Assembly: GCA_025617745.1 (NCBI GenBank)
Contig: CM046861.1
Coordinates: 18,945,563-19,009,562, forward strand
Direction: 5' to 3'
Source: Heliocidaris erythrogramma
Lineage: Eukaryota; Echinodermata; Echinoidea; Camarodonta; Echinometridae
DNA length: 64,000 nt
The position numbers and the translations under genes are program-made. Below the pieces are notes generated by a model. It ran no database searches and was not told the DNA's origin. It was given only the letters and a program-made list of their open reading frames with translations. Shown in pieces: positions 12,181 to 23,529 of the stretch; within the stretch, counting starts at the first letter, position 1; every line of letters begins with the position of its first letter.

Positions 12181-13815
12181 GCAGGGCTTGCCCTTAACTT
12201 TCTTTTAAGGTGGCCAGCAGGGCCACTTGAGCATGAAATCCAGTTGGCCAAATGGATTTTCAGGTGGCCCAGATGCATTGCTGCATTTTATTCAATTGAA
12301 AAATAATGTATCCTACGCTATACAAGTTAATAAAACAATTTTGTTACGTAATGTGTTTTGGAATCAGTTCATATAATTAAAGTTTTGAATTCGAATCGTT
12401 TACAATAAATCCATTATTTCAAAAAACCTGATTGCAACACAGAACAGACTGATTGGGCATTCCAGTAAAGTGCTCACGTAGCTGCCAACTTTTGAGGACC
12501 AAAAAGAGTAATATTTATTTGTGTGGTGGTGGGGGGGGGGGGGGGGGGGGACAGAATGTGCGCTTTCGCACATGACGAGCGCGAAGTCCCTTCCGGCCAG
12601 AGTTCTAGATGCTCCCAGATGCAATCTCAGCCTTATTTTGAAACCATTTACCATGATTTTGAACCCTAATATTGCAAAAATAATTGTTCATTTTTTTTGT
12701 TAGATATGAAAAAGCTAGAATGGTAGGGAATATTTTGCACGTCTGAATGAAGACCCTATTTCCTTTACTTTAAAAGCAGTTTTTGACACTTATTTGATCC
12801 CCCATGGTAATTTGGTTGAATTACCATCATATTACCATGGGTACTATGGTACTTTTTTGCAAGGGCAGGATGGGGTCAAGGGGCAAAGCCCCTTTTGAGG
12901 GTTCAGGGAACGAAGCCCCCTGAAGCTGGTATGTTTTCTTGTTCTTTAAAGGGCTAAAATCATAAATCTACAGTACATTATAAATAAATATTGACATGAT
13001 TAACTTAATATTTTAGCCAATTGATCTGCTTTTTAACACACCACATGCAAATCACCTTGCCCAGTTGCTTTATCTTCTGAGTAAGATCTACACTCAAAAA
13101 CAGGAACCGTATTTTTTTTCGAAGGAAAATTACTTTATCTTAATTCTGTAACATTCCAGGAATTCCCTGATCGTATGTAGTCAACCACAGCTAAATTCAA
13201 ACACCCCAAGATAAAGATAGAGAGTAGAAAACAAACCACAAAAGCCTGGTCATAAAGAACGATTCACGATGTGCACGCAGTGTACCCACCACACAACAAA
13301 TAATCTAGGCCGCTTGGTGCTGGGGAAGAACGTCTCCCATTCCTGCTGGAAAGTGAATTCCAGCAGGGATTTTTCAAGAGAATATATCAACAATTTAACC
13401 AACAAGTTAGACATTCTCTCTCACCTGAATCATGAAAAATAGCGATGATATTCCATTTGGACTCATTTGTGAAATTTAGAATCATTTCTCAGAGGACAAA
13501 TGACGGTTATTAGGGACTGTGATTTCCCTATCTCGCGATAGCACAATCGTGCACTGCCATCATGCATAAACATGGACTCGCTGCACAGTACGTTATCTTG
13601 TCAATGTACACTGTTTGTTCTCACGCACTGCTTCGTATACATTGTACATGTAAGCACAAACAGTGCACAAAGACAAGATAAGGTAGTTATAGGGTATCTA
13701 CGTAGTATAAATTCAAAACACATTACTTATTTTTTCGGTGGCCAGCCGGGCCACCAATCCGGCAATTTCGGGTGGCCCAACGCCGTTTCAGGTGGCCATT
13801 GGCACCGGGCCAGCT
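12181..13815. mobile_element. 1.6-kb insertion within the TATCCCCCGG element
   Basis: The interval separates CAATCTCTATG from TTTTGTTTGAGGGAGG, which are close neighbours in the copy at 24.8 kb. Its edges carry related GGTGGCC-rich sequence (AAGGTGGCCAGCAGGGCCAC at about 12209, GGTGGCCAGCCGGGCCACCA at about 13738) in the same orientation. Inside are a 20-base G run (12531-12550) and short hairpins (12790-12850, 12880-12925). No ORF of note; class unknown. Confidence 0.5.
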
Positions 13816-13925
13816 CTTTTGTTTGAGGGAGGGGAGGGGAGGGGGGAGGTTCTTTGTCCCTCCTTCGAATCGCTGTCAGTGCAGGGGGATACATTTGCAT
13901 TGCGCGGCAAAGGACATTTCTAGTT
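13816..13925 (+). mobile_element. TATCCCCCGG-end element, 3' end (copy 1)
   Basis: It reads TTTTGTTTGAGGGAGGGGAG, GTCCCTCCTTCGAATCGCTG, GGGGGATACATTTGCATTGC and ends in TTCTAGTTAT, as in copies 2 and 3. Confidence 0.8.
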
Positions 13926-14109
13926 ATAAAAGTATTTTTATGTAATGATGTACATAGAAGTAATACACTATCACAGTGTACAATGTAGATGATATATGGA
14001 ATGAAATATGTTATAGAAAATGTACATTTGCAGGTCTTGCTTCCATTTGCATTCTTCTGTTAGGCTCACCCGGGTCTCTTTCACTGCTGTAGTTTTGTTT
14101 TATTTCGGT

Positions 14110-14520
14110 TTTTGATGTATCACTCCCTCTATTATTGTTTCTCCTTTCTTGAACTCTCACTGTCACTCTCTCTCCCCCTCTCTCTCCCCTCTATGTCTTT
14201 ATCTTTTTGTCTCTTTGTCTTAGTCTCTCTTATGTTACCTTTCTCTCTCTTATTTTCTCTCTCCCCTCTCTATCTCTTTCTCTAGAGCTCTTTCTTTCTC
14301 TCTTTCCATATCATCTGAGTGTGCTTCTTTCTCTATTCTGTCTCTACTCCATCTCTTTTTTTCTCTATCCAATAATATATTTCTGCCTCTCTTCCTCTGC
14401 TCTCTCTCTGTTCGTCTCTATTGTCTTTTTGTATCTCTCATTCTCTCACTCACTCTCTCCCTTTCTCTCTTTGTCATTGCATGTCAGTTTACCTATTATC
14501 TCTTTCTCTTCCTCCATATT
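14110..14520 (+). repeat. Long CT-rich tract before PXMP2 exon 4
   Basis: About 400 bases almost entirely of C and T (CTCTCTCT-type) lead into the acceptor at 14524. A 193-residue ORF through it is a composition artefact joined to the real exon. Confidence 0.85.
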
Positions 14521-14524
14521 TCAG

Positions 14525-14644
14525 GGTAAAGGTCACGCTCTGTCAGTAGAGAAGATCAAGGAGACTTATTGGATAGCACTAAAGATGAATTGGAGGGTAT
14601 GGACCATCAGTCAGTACGTCAACATCAACTATGTGCCTCTACAG
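14525..14644 (+). CDS. PXMP2: PXMP2-like, penultimate exon
   Basis: The exon follows CCATATTTCAG and ends before GTTCGT. It is 120 bases, phase 0 at both ends. It encodes GKGHALSVEKIKETYWIALK and then MNWRVWTISQYVNINYVPLQ. The stretch Trp-Arg-Val-Trp-Thr..Gln..Asn-Ile-Asn-Tyr-Val-Pro-Leu is the PXMP2-specific form of the Mpv17-family signature; Mpv17 itself has Pro-Ala-x-Gln..Asn-Phe here. The block leads into the last membrane helix. The preceding exon's final Glu plus this Gly-Lys matches the vertebrate exon join as remembered. Confidence 0.94.
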
Positions 14645-14970
14645 GTTCGTAAACCTCACGCTAACAATTTATATTTTCCAGTTGTGGGACACATGCTCCA
14701 GCGACACTGTTACTCCACATCATTTTCTTATGCTAACCAAATTCTGAACTTCAGCTCTGGACAACCAGTACGATTTTATCGTATTTAGTACAATAAAAAC
14801 AGTAAAATGTGACGATATGATATTGCCTATCGAAAATACGATATCCCAACAGTTCTTCAACTTCAAGAAAATCTTTATATTTTACATGCGCTGGCAACAA
14901 TCGCTTTGCATCCATCTCCTACACTAAGCCAATTCTGAGATTCAACTCTGTACCAAACACTTAATCTCAC

Positions 14971-15021
14971 CTTTACCCTAACCCTAACCCAAAACCTAAA
15001 CCTAAACTAAACCCATCTGCA
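14971..15021. repeat. Degenerate telomere-like (CCCTAA)n patch
   Basis: TTTACCCTAACCCTAACCC is followed by drifting CCTAAA units. A single further CTAACCCTAGG lies near 15271. It is short and imperfect, internal to an intron. Confidence 0.6.
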
Positions 15022-15542
15022 ACCCTATGCCTAACCGTAAGTGGTAGACCAGTGGCCTCGTAACTGAAAGAACACAGGTTTGAAACCATATGGACGTGCC
15101 AGTGCCCTTATAGTGAGGTATTAACCTCCGCTACCAAGTCACTCTGAGAGGAGTTACAGCCGTTGGTCCCCTCGTTACTTGCTTACATGCATACACATGC
15201 CTTCTTAACAGTCGGTAAAATAAACCTTGAAAACTTTCCAACCCCAAACTAAAACCCAATTGCAACCTGACTCTAACCCTAGGCCTTTCCTGTTGACAAA
15301 AGAAAGCCTGGAGCGATTGTCACCATGTGTCACCATGTGTCAGAGCATCATATTTTTCCATGTTGTTCCTGGATTCTTATAAGGCAGATATTTCTGTCAT
15401 AGTCAGTGAGTGTTAAACTTGAAGGATTTGTCACTGCTGGGATGACAAAACCTAGTGCATGTATGTATGTATTTCAAACGTGAAATTTTCAGAAGAGCCC
15501 CAAACAACATGGATGCCTTATTGCCAGTATTGATTTTCACGT

Positions 15543-15591
15543 TGACACTCCTGATGACGGACAGTCAACCTGTCCGAAACGTTGAGTGTCA
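15543..15591 (+). ncRNA. Candidate hammerhead ribozyme (Penelope-type minimal stem III)
   Basis: The core CTGATGA (15551-15557) and GAA (15576-15578) flank stem II, formed by GGACAG (15559-15564) and CTGTCC (15570-15575) with a 5-base loop. Stem I is 8 bp, TGACACTC (15543-15550) with GAGTGTCA (15584-15591). Stem III would be only AC/GT with no loop, and the cleavage base would be T15583. Such minimal type I hammerheads are known from Penelope-like retroelements. One extra base (C15558) lies between the core and stem II, which may weaken activity. No Penelope ORF is visible nearby. A hairpin (ACAAGG / CCTTGT) follows at 15591-15625. Confidence 0.5.
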
Positions 15592-15999
15592 CAAGGCGGG
15601 GGATTAAGCCGAACCTTGTGGCTGGGATCTTGTACTAACTATTGTTCGTACTGCCACTAAAGACTTTGGTAATCTTGCAAACAGAAGACTAATTCACACA
15701 AATGATTAGGTTTAATAAACCTTTATTAATGTAAACTATTCTAAATCAGGGGTTACAAAAGAATATATAAACAAAATACAAAAATATGAGACATAAACAA
15801 AGTTACAGAAAATTGAATGATCGACATCGATCCTCAGCTATTTCTTGAGTTTGTGTATTCCTGCTTGCTTGAAGTGTCCTGACGATGACTTGTCTGTCTG
15901 ACGTCAGCCCCTGTTGCTGGATGAACTTGGACCAATGGTTCCGTCCTGTCCGTAGTACCAGTAGCAGCGACGTAAACCTAAACACCCTGTCAAATCAGA

Positions 16000-18470
16000 T
16001 ATAAATAGCCTATTTCTAGTGATTTGCTCACTTTATCTTTATAATTCCTAGCGATACATCATTATCTACATTAAAGGCATTGAGTAACTTTGTTGGAGAT
16101 CAGAAAAAAAAAATCTGAATTAGCTCATGCTGCAATGATAATTAGAAACCTTTAGGTCAGTCGGGAATCGTATGACTTTTACAGGTCAATTGCTGATTTC
16201 ATTATCAAGATATTTATGATTTAAAATCGAAATTTTATAAGCGTATGACATGACGCTTATAACTTGTGACGGTCGGCCTACCTCCCTCTTTCGGCAAATG
16301 CACAGCGTAACGTCTATTTACATTGGCCTGCCGCTGTGGGGTGTAATGCTGACAGGGCTTGCAATACCAAGGATTGATAACTCGGCAATACTATCGCGCG
16401 CGAGAGAAAGCTTGAGCGCTGGAGCTCATCCCGTGGGCCGCGGTGGGCCGGCAAGGGCCTATCCTAGCCTGTCGATCGCCTTGCCTGGCCGGCGGGCGGT
16501 CGCTGGGGTAGTCGCGACATCGTGTGTGAGGAGAATTACCAAATTTTGATTATTGCATGGTAATCCTACATACATGAATAACAAATGTTTTTGCCCGACA
16601 AGAAAGAAAGAGAAAGAGGAAACAAATGAAAAGGCATTTAAAAGGGGGAAGGGGAGGTCGCACATTTTGAAACATGGACGAAACAACAATCCATACGATC
16701 AGCTCTATACCAGAGACGTACTAGACGTTGTGTAAGGGAAGGAGGGGCTGGAGCTCGGAGGGAGAGAAAATGAGAGAGATCGGAGTGGAGGAAATACAGC
16801 CCTGTCGTCATTCACATTTATTGCCGTACGAGGCAGGGGCTGGTTTCAGAGCCCGCCACTCTGTTTTTATTTTCGGGTAACGGACACTGCGTGCGGAGTA
16901 CGAGTGCCCGCAGGTCCAATAAATTTATTTCTCGCTCTCGAGGAAATGGAATCATTCATGTCGACAATGTTTAGCAAAATAAAGGAATCGTCCCCCAGGA
17001 GCGAAAATATCCCCTTACGCGCATGTCACATTTTCCAAACTAATTTCGGTTACTAGTCGTCAAGATATACATTGTACTGGAAATAGTGCGGGGGCGGGCA
17101 TATAGGCCTATGCGGTTGGATGCTTAGACAAATTTCCAATACTACAATCGGAGGATAGAGAGAAAAGTGGGGAAAAGCCTTTTTTGTATCTTCAGAACAG
17201 CAGGATCATGCGATCGACTGAAGACTGATGAAACAATGAACACAAGATTTTATTTTGTATCCTTGGACGGGGAATTGATTAGGAAGATGTAATACTTGTC
17301 ATAAGAGTGTGGCATCCCCCTGCCCCCCCCCCCCCCCTCCCCCCTCACGTCAGTGATTTTTGTTTGGGGGTTTCTTTCTTTTTTCTTCTTCTAATATTTC
17401 TAATATTGGGCTATAGCCTAACATTCTGTAAGCTTGATTATTGATAATATCCAAGTCATATCAGGTTACCGTCATATCTGAAAAGTGAGAAAATTTTCAT
17501 TACGCCAAAATCATCCAAAAGTTTTGGGTAAATTTTCTCAAAATGAAGCAAAAAAATCGGAAGTCCATACCAGTAATATATTCAACGCCAGCGGTCCGGG
17601 CTGAACTTGACCCAGCCCCCTACCCTCATAGTCCTACGCCTGATTTGCCAAGCCATCTGGCTAAGGAGTGTAAGCTTCTTGCTCTGACTGGGGAGGTGGA
17701 GGTGGAGGTGCTCTGACCAAGGAGTTATGACAGAACTCCTTGCTCTTTACATATAGCCCACACTTGTGAAATTTGTATTGCTGCTCTCTGTGGTTCACTT
17801 CGGCTTCATAAATATTCTTTTCACCAGGTAGCTGCAGAATGCTCTTTTTCAAAGAGAGTTTAGACTGGGCATGGACATCAATTTCTGTCAGCAAACGCCT
17901 CGCCCTCCCCTCTCCGTCTCTCTCTCTCTCTCTCTCTACATACACATCCTTACTCTAACATGTTCACAAGCTTCCATCTAATCACGATGTTGGTTCAGGC
18001 AAGGAGTTATTAAGTGTTTTTTAGTTATAAAATCGCTTTAGTAAATAAATACACATAGATGCAGAATACATGAAATGAAGAATAAAATTAATGCAAGAAG
18101 GCAGGCCTACCCATGCACTTATCGAGGGGAGGGGGTGTCCAAACACCCCCTTTGACAAAAGGGGCATTTTTAGGTGGCCGAACACCCCCTTTTTGTGTTA
18201 TTGTAAGTCGGCACACACCTTTTTGATGTTAAAAACTCCGCCTTAGAATTCCTAACTTTTTTTTAACACTTATTGGATAATTTGAGTGAAAGTAACCCCC
18301 AAATAATGTTTTTTTTTTTCTTTTTGTTTGGCTTATCAGAGATTTTTTGGAGTAAAAAGACCCCCAAAATACTGATATACTGATATATACACCCACCCCC
18401 TCCCCCTTTTAACAAATCCTGGGTACGCCACTTGGCCTACTAATATTTCAAAATTCACTTTGGGATTGTG
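16000..18470. other. Intronic stretch without recognisable genes
   Basis: It contains a GC-richer patch (16250-16540), a purine-rich patch (16590-16790), a C run (17322-17345), a CT dinucleotide patch (17915-17940) and repeated CCCCCTTT phrases (18120-18420). ORFs here are short, lack splice context and show no family motifs. Confidence 0.5.
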
Positions 18471-18479
18471 TTCACTGTT

Positions 18480-18829
18480 CTCCCCTCTCTCTAAATTTCT
18501 CCATCGATGCGTTCTCCCTCATCCTCTTCTCATGATTTGTTTCTTCATCCTTTTCCTTCCTTTCTCTCAATGGCTTGTTTTTACCGTTTTTTTGCACCTC
18601 TCCCATTTTCTCCTTCTCTCTTATTCCCTCTCCTTTCTGACCCTTCACAAGAAAAGGAAGTTCAAATTAAAGGGAAAAGTTCATTTTTTGCTTCAATAAG
18701 GGTATATTCAAATTACAATACAACAGAAATTACAGGCTAACTGGTTCGGACCATTATGTGGCTCTATATGGTTGGTAAGGGCAGGGATTTTTCAAGAAGG
18801 ATATTATCAGAGGCAAAGGATGTGTCAAC
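18480..18829. repeat. 350-bp duplicated block, copy A
   Basis: It matches 21522-21869 almost base for base, from CTCTCTCTAAATTTCTCC to AGAGGCAAAGGATGTGTC. I noted only a few differences by eye. The copies lie 3.04 kb apart in direct orientation. Confidence 0.9.
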
Positions 18830-19222
18830 ATTTTAAATAATATATCTGGAAATAATATTTCTTGGCATCAACACATGCTGAAGACAACATGCAAGTTGTC
18901 TTTAACACTTTTCCTAAAGATTCAGGAAAGGGGGGGGGGGGGAGGGGGCACAAGTTACACCCACTCATCCTATTACCGCCATCACACCACCAAACTGACC
19001 AGTTCTTTGCCATTCAGGGTAATTTTGTTCTGGGTCTTGTGTCGGTCTTATTAGTGTGATTGAGGTATTAGGAAGATGGACAATGAAAAAAGCCATCAAT
19101 TGATAAATGTAAAAAAAAAAAGGGCAAATTTCATTTTCTCTACATGTACAGGAATTCATTGCTACTGAATTTCCATTCACAATAATAAAATTCCATTTCT
19201 ACTATATATGTAACCAATAAGC

Positions 19223-19693
19223 TTAGTAACCAAATTTCAAAAGAGTCACAGCAAAATTGATATCGTCTTCCCATCTTTTCTTCTGTCTTCCTCTTTTTCT
19301 TCCAACTTTCACTGTGCCTTGCAGGATGGTTTTTGACCCGAAGAACGTGAAGCATGCCATATCAGTTTTGCACTTTTTCACGGTCGTGAGGAGTTCTTCG
19401 TATGGCCCAATTGCTTGGTAGATGATGGTGCGGACCGTCTCGTTGGTTATGTGGTCTTTATACAAGATGCCTAGTATTTTATAGAAGCATCTCATTTCCA
19501 TTGCTTGAATTCGCCTCTGGAGGTCTGCTGTGAGGGTCCAGGAGTCCCAGGCAAACAGGTAGATGGATAGGATGAGTGATCTCAATCGTATCTTGGAACT
19601 GAGCAAGACCAGTTTGGTGGTGCTGTAATAAATTAGCGATAATGTGTCTCGCCCACATGCGATAACTAGAAATATCGTGATCTCTGTTGCCAT
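19223..19693 (-). pseudogene. C-terminal fragment of a non-LTR retrotransposon polyprotein
   Basis: A 156-residue open stretch carries SWTLTADLQRRIQAMEMRC, FYKILGILYKDHITNETV, IGPYEELLTTVKK and GRKRGRQKKRWEDDI. This order (Trp-Thr-Leu-Thr, Glu-Met-Arg-Cys, Lys-Ile-Leu-Gly-Ile, Gly-Arg-x-Arg-Gly-Arg-x-x-x-Arg-Trp-x-Asp) is the usual C-terminal tail after the reverse transcriptase in LINE-type polyproteins. Endonuclease and RT domains are absent, so this is a 5'-truncated or decayed copy. The N-terminal ~35 residues do not fit the family and are probably out of frame. Confidence 0.65.
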
Positions 19694-19699
19694 GCAACA

Positions 19700-20280
19700 G
19701 GTCCCCCAAGTGCATAAATCTGCATAAGTTATGCTTGCATATATCTACATTACTAATGTTTGGAAAGTGACGTTTACAAAGTTATGTCATAAGAGAGTCT
19801 TGCGGGTAAACTATAATGTTTGACCTGAAATGACCTTTGACCTTACCATGTGACTTCTGATGGCAGCATAACATGCAGGTCCCCCAAGTACTTCTAAAAC
19901 CCAAGTTTGGTTGAAAAGTGAGTGATGGTTGCAAAGTTATCTGTTATAAGAGTCTTGCAGGTAAACTTTAACGTATGACCTTTGACCTTATCATGTGACC
20001 TCCAACGGTACCATAACATGCAGGTCCCCTTAGTGCATCTACAACCCAAGTTTGGTTGAAAAGTGAGTGAGGGTTGCAAAGTTATCTGTCATAAGAGAGT
20101 CTTGCAGGTAAACTTTAACATATGACCTCAAATGACCTTTGACCCTATCATGTGACCTCCAACGGCACCATAACATGCAGGTCCCCTTAGTGCATCTACA
20201 ACCCAAGTTTGGTTGAAAAGTGAGTGACGGTTGCAAAGTTATCTTTCAAAAGAGAGTCTTGCAGGTAAACTTCACTCTCT
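19700..20280. repeat. Tandem array, four units of about 140-180 bp
   Basis: Units begin CAGGTCCCCCAAGTGCAT or CAGGTCCCCTTAGTGCAT at about 19700, 19880, 20022 and 20179. They share CAACCCAAGTTTGGTTGAAA, GTTGCAAAGTTATCTGTCAT and AGAGAGTCTTGCAGGTAAAC. The later units also carry TGACCTTTGACC-type sequence. The array lies directly upstream (for the - strand) of the LINE remnant. Confidence 0.85.
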
Positions 20281-20284
20281 GGCA

Positions 20285-21515
20285 AAATATTTAGAAATTG
20301 AAACGCTGATACATGTATTTGGGCAAAAGGCGTCAGTCTCCTCCTTACGAGGGCCTGTCTGATCAAGATCTCTATGTCTGCGATTTTCTTCAACTCAGTA
20401 TATACATGTACATGTAGTGTGTGGTGGGTATGTGGCGCCCAGAAGACCCCCATTTCTACACTAAAATTTTCGTTCCAAAGCATATAATTTTTTTCTTGAG
20501 AAAAAGAGAAAAAACATTCCAAAGCAACGTTTTTTTTTTTTTCATTTTGTCGTTCTAATCGTTCTGGCACGCCTCGGCCGGGCCCGTTTCGCTTCAAAGA
20601 CAACATAGAATAGACTTGCCATGACACACAGCGTATTAAGCGAATGCATGGGAGCTTGTGTGTGGGTACCAGGTAGCTGTACGAGCTCCTTAGCTTATCA
20701 ATCTGGTACTTGCCTATGGAGCTGTACATGGGATCCATATACATGTATACCTTGTGTGTGTGTGAAATATCACCATTTCTCACCTAAGTTGACCCATGCA
20801 ACCCACCCTCAGAATTTGCTATAGGGGTTACCTACCAGGATCAAATAAAAATTGAATGACTAAAAAAAAGACAAAAAGACAAAAATTGACAGATTTTTTA
20901 CCTTGCATTTGTAACCTATATATGGGATTACACAAACCTTACCTTGCATAGGTAGTCCCATATAACTTACATCATGTGCAAGTAAAAAAAAAACCCTGAT
21001 CACACCTGCCAGTTTTGTGTGTTTTTTTTTTGTCAATCAATTTTTACAATCTTAGTTGATCCTGGAGTGGAAGGTAACCCCTTTAGCAAACTCTGACTCT
21101 GAGGCCTGGCTGAGGATGGTTTGCATGACTCACAGTATGTGAGAAATGGCGATATTTATTTTAGCTCTATTTTTTTTTTGGGGGGGGGGTTGATATCTCA
21201 TTATCTGCCTCCACACACGGTATGAGTCCTACCTATATGAGCTCCTTGGCTTATCAATCTGGTACTAGTACTGGCCGTTCATGGGATCCAACTGTGAGTG
21301 GAGTCGGAGGCACATATCAACAAAAACAAGATCTAACAAATAACATGTCTAAATGAATAATAATCATTTCTCACATACTTGCGAGCCATGCAAACCAGAC
21401 ATTTTATTCACAAGCCACAAAATGTTGTTTTTCACGTCAAAACTCCTGAACTGTGTGTAAATGAATAAGTGCGCAGACATGGGATTGGGAACCATGCAAG
21501 ATTGTTTATATTCAA
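20285..21515. other. Intronic stretch without recognisable genes
   Basis: It contains two related short segments in the same orientation (GAGCTCCTTAGCTTATCAAT at about 20683 and GAGCTCCTTGGCTTATCAAT at about 21240) and an inverted pair of about 60 bp (GGGGTTACCTACCAGGATCA at 20825, TGATCCTGGAGTGGAAGGTA at 21058). The latter resembles a short MITE of about 255 bp. No coding evidence. Confidence 0.45.
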
Positions 21516-21521
21516 TCCCTG

Positions 21522-21869
21522 TCCCCTCTCTCTCAATTTCTCCATCGATGCGTTCTCCCTCATCCTCTTCTCATGATTTGTTTCTTCATCCTTTTCCTTC
21601 CTTTCTCTCAATGGCTTGTTTTTACCGTTTTTTTGCACCTCTCCCATTTTCTCCTTCTCTCTTATTCCCTCTCCTTTCTGACCCTTCACAAGAAAAGGAA
21701 GTTCAAATTAAAGGGAAAAGTTCATTTTTTGCTTCAATAAGGGTATATTCAAATTACAATACAACAGAAATTACAGGCTAACTAGTTCGGACCATTATGT
21801 GGCTCTATATGGTTGGTAAGGGCAGGGATTTTTCAAGAAGGATATTATCAGAGGCAAAGGATGTGTCGG
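21522..21869. repeat. 350-bp duplicated block, copy B
   Basis: Partner of 18480-18829. Flanks differ completely on both sides, which fits a recent short duplication or two insertions of one element. Confidence 0.9.
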
Positions 21870-23529
21870 AGTACAGTAAAGTACGCAGTAGGCCTACTAC
21901 TACTATGATGTAGGTCACCCCATTTATACGCGGGATTATACCTACCACTCCAGTCGATAGAGTCAATAAAATCTTACAAATGTTACACTTACAGTGAGTT
22001 GTGGATATCACACTGTGCCCCTGTCCCGGCGCTGGCAGTAAGGAGAAAAGAATTTCAAGTCCCACTCTCAAGATGATAAAACAAACGTCGAGAACTAGCT
22101 TTCACTATGCAATGCGGTGCACTGAGCTGAGTTAGCTACATGGCTCGCCGACGTACGGCCGGGTGCGGTACGACCGTATACCGTTGCACTGTACAAGTAA
22201 CTATCCCGACAGCTCAGCTAGCTAAAAGCTGTTATATCACTGGCGCCTAGCGCCTGTACTGTAAGTGGATGTTGGGTATAAACGGGCTTACCATTATCTC
22301 TATACAGATATGTACGAAACACACATAGCGTATTGCCAATGTCTCACAACGAACGCATGAGGACGCTAGACCAAACACTGTTTGAAACGTAGATCTGCCG
22401 TTATTTCAGCCAGAATTTTGATTTCAAAACCACATTTATTTTCTTTTTTAAAAATAGTAAATGAGCTCCAATTTCTATCTTACTTTCACATGTTGCCAAG
22501 TATAGTTCTAACATTAGGATTATATATCCTTGGAACACTTTCACGCTGAATTTGTCAAATTTTGCAAAGCTACACAATGCCTTTAAGAATCTTTTGACAG
22601 GTTAACCATGTGTACATTACAATACTGTAAAATATTAATGTCGATTAATATTTCCCTATACTAAACTTGATAGAGTTTCACAATTACAAATTTAGTTATG
22701 GTTTAGAGTATAGTGTGTAGAGTATAAAATTCTTCTAATATGTTTAGAATCAACACATTGCATACATTCTATATGTACCATAACATAATTATAGTTCTAA
22801 TAACTACATGTAAGAAATATTTACTCACAAATTCTCGTCGGTGTTTATCAGATTTACAACGATTCCAATTTGTGGAATCCCAAGACCCAGACTATCAGGT
22901 TGTCCCTTACAACACCAATGTTGTATACACCGAGAGCTGAATATAATATTCTGACGAATATTGTATGTTGTATGTTGAACAAGTAGTTTCTATGTCAAAT
23001 TGCAACAGCTTCTGAATTGGACTTGAATTCTATTGAGTTTTATTTATAATGATTTTCTACCATAGACCTAATGGTAAACATTTTGGGTGATAACTGTTCT
23101 TAGAAATTGTTTCAATGTCTACGCCCTACCCCAATGTTATTGGCTGGTGCCTGGTCACTCATTTTATAACTTGTCCCTGATTGGTTGAAACTTTCCCTAG
23201 CTACTAGCCGGAAGGACCAGGTAACAAAACTGTGTTTCTTCTTGGAAATGTCTTGACCGTCGGATGTTGACACTTCTCCCCATTCATCCTTTCCCTTAAC
23301 CTAATTTGGGCATAGGGTTTCCTTGTCAGGGGTAATCCCATGCTGATTAATTCTCACTGTGACGTTTGACCAACACCAAGCTTTTGGTTATTTACTTGGA
23401 AGGCTTTTACCGGAAGTTCCCAACTGCCTTCCAATGAAAGTTATCATAATTTGTAATGGAATGTTCAGTCTGTTAATAAGGAGACACCTGTTGCAACCCA
23501 TGTATGAATTAATACATATTATGAGTAAT

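Larger units (their letters stand above)
6374..14524 (+). other. PXMP2 intron 2, transposon-filled
   Basis: An 8.15-kb intron, GTAATA..TTTCAG. It contains a TATCCCCCGG-end element split by a degenerate DIRS copy and by a second insertion. It ends in an unusually long pyrimidine-rich tract (about 14110-14520) directly before the acceptor. Confidence 0.85.

Noticed and set aside
14207-14788. 193-residue open frame
   Set aside because: Its first two thirds translate a CT-rich simple tract; only the exon 14525-14644 is real, with flanking splice sites.
16250-16549. GC-richer 99-residue frame as a possible exon
   Set aside because: No motif, no convincing splice borders; the CpG-rich patch is more likely repeat-derived.
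20196-20783. 195-residue open frame on the - strand
   Set aside because: It runs out of the tandem array into unrelated sequence, with no family motif or splice logic.
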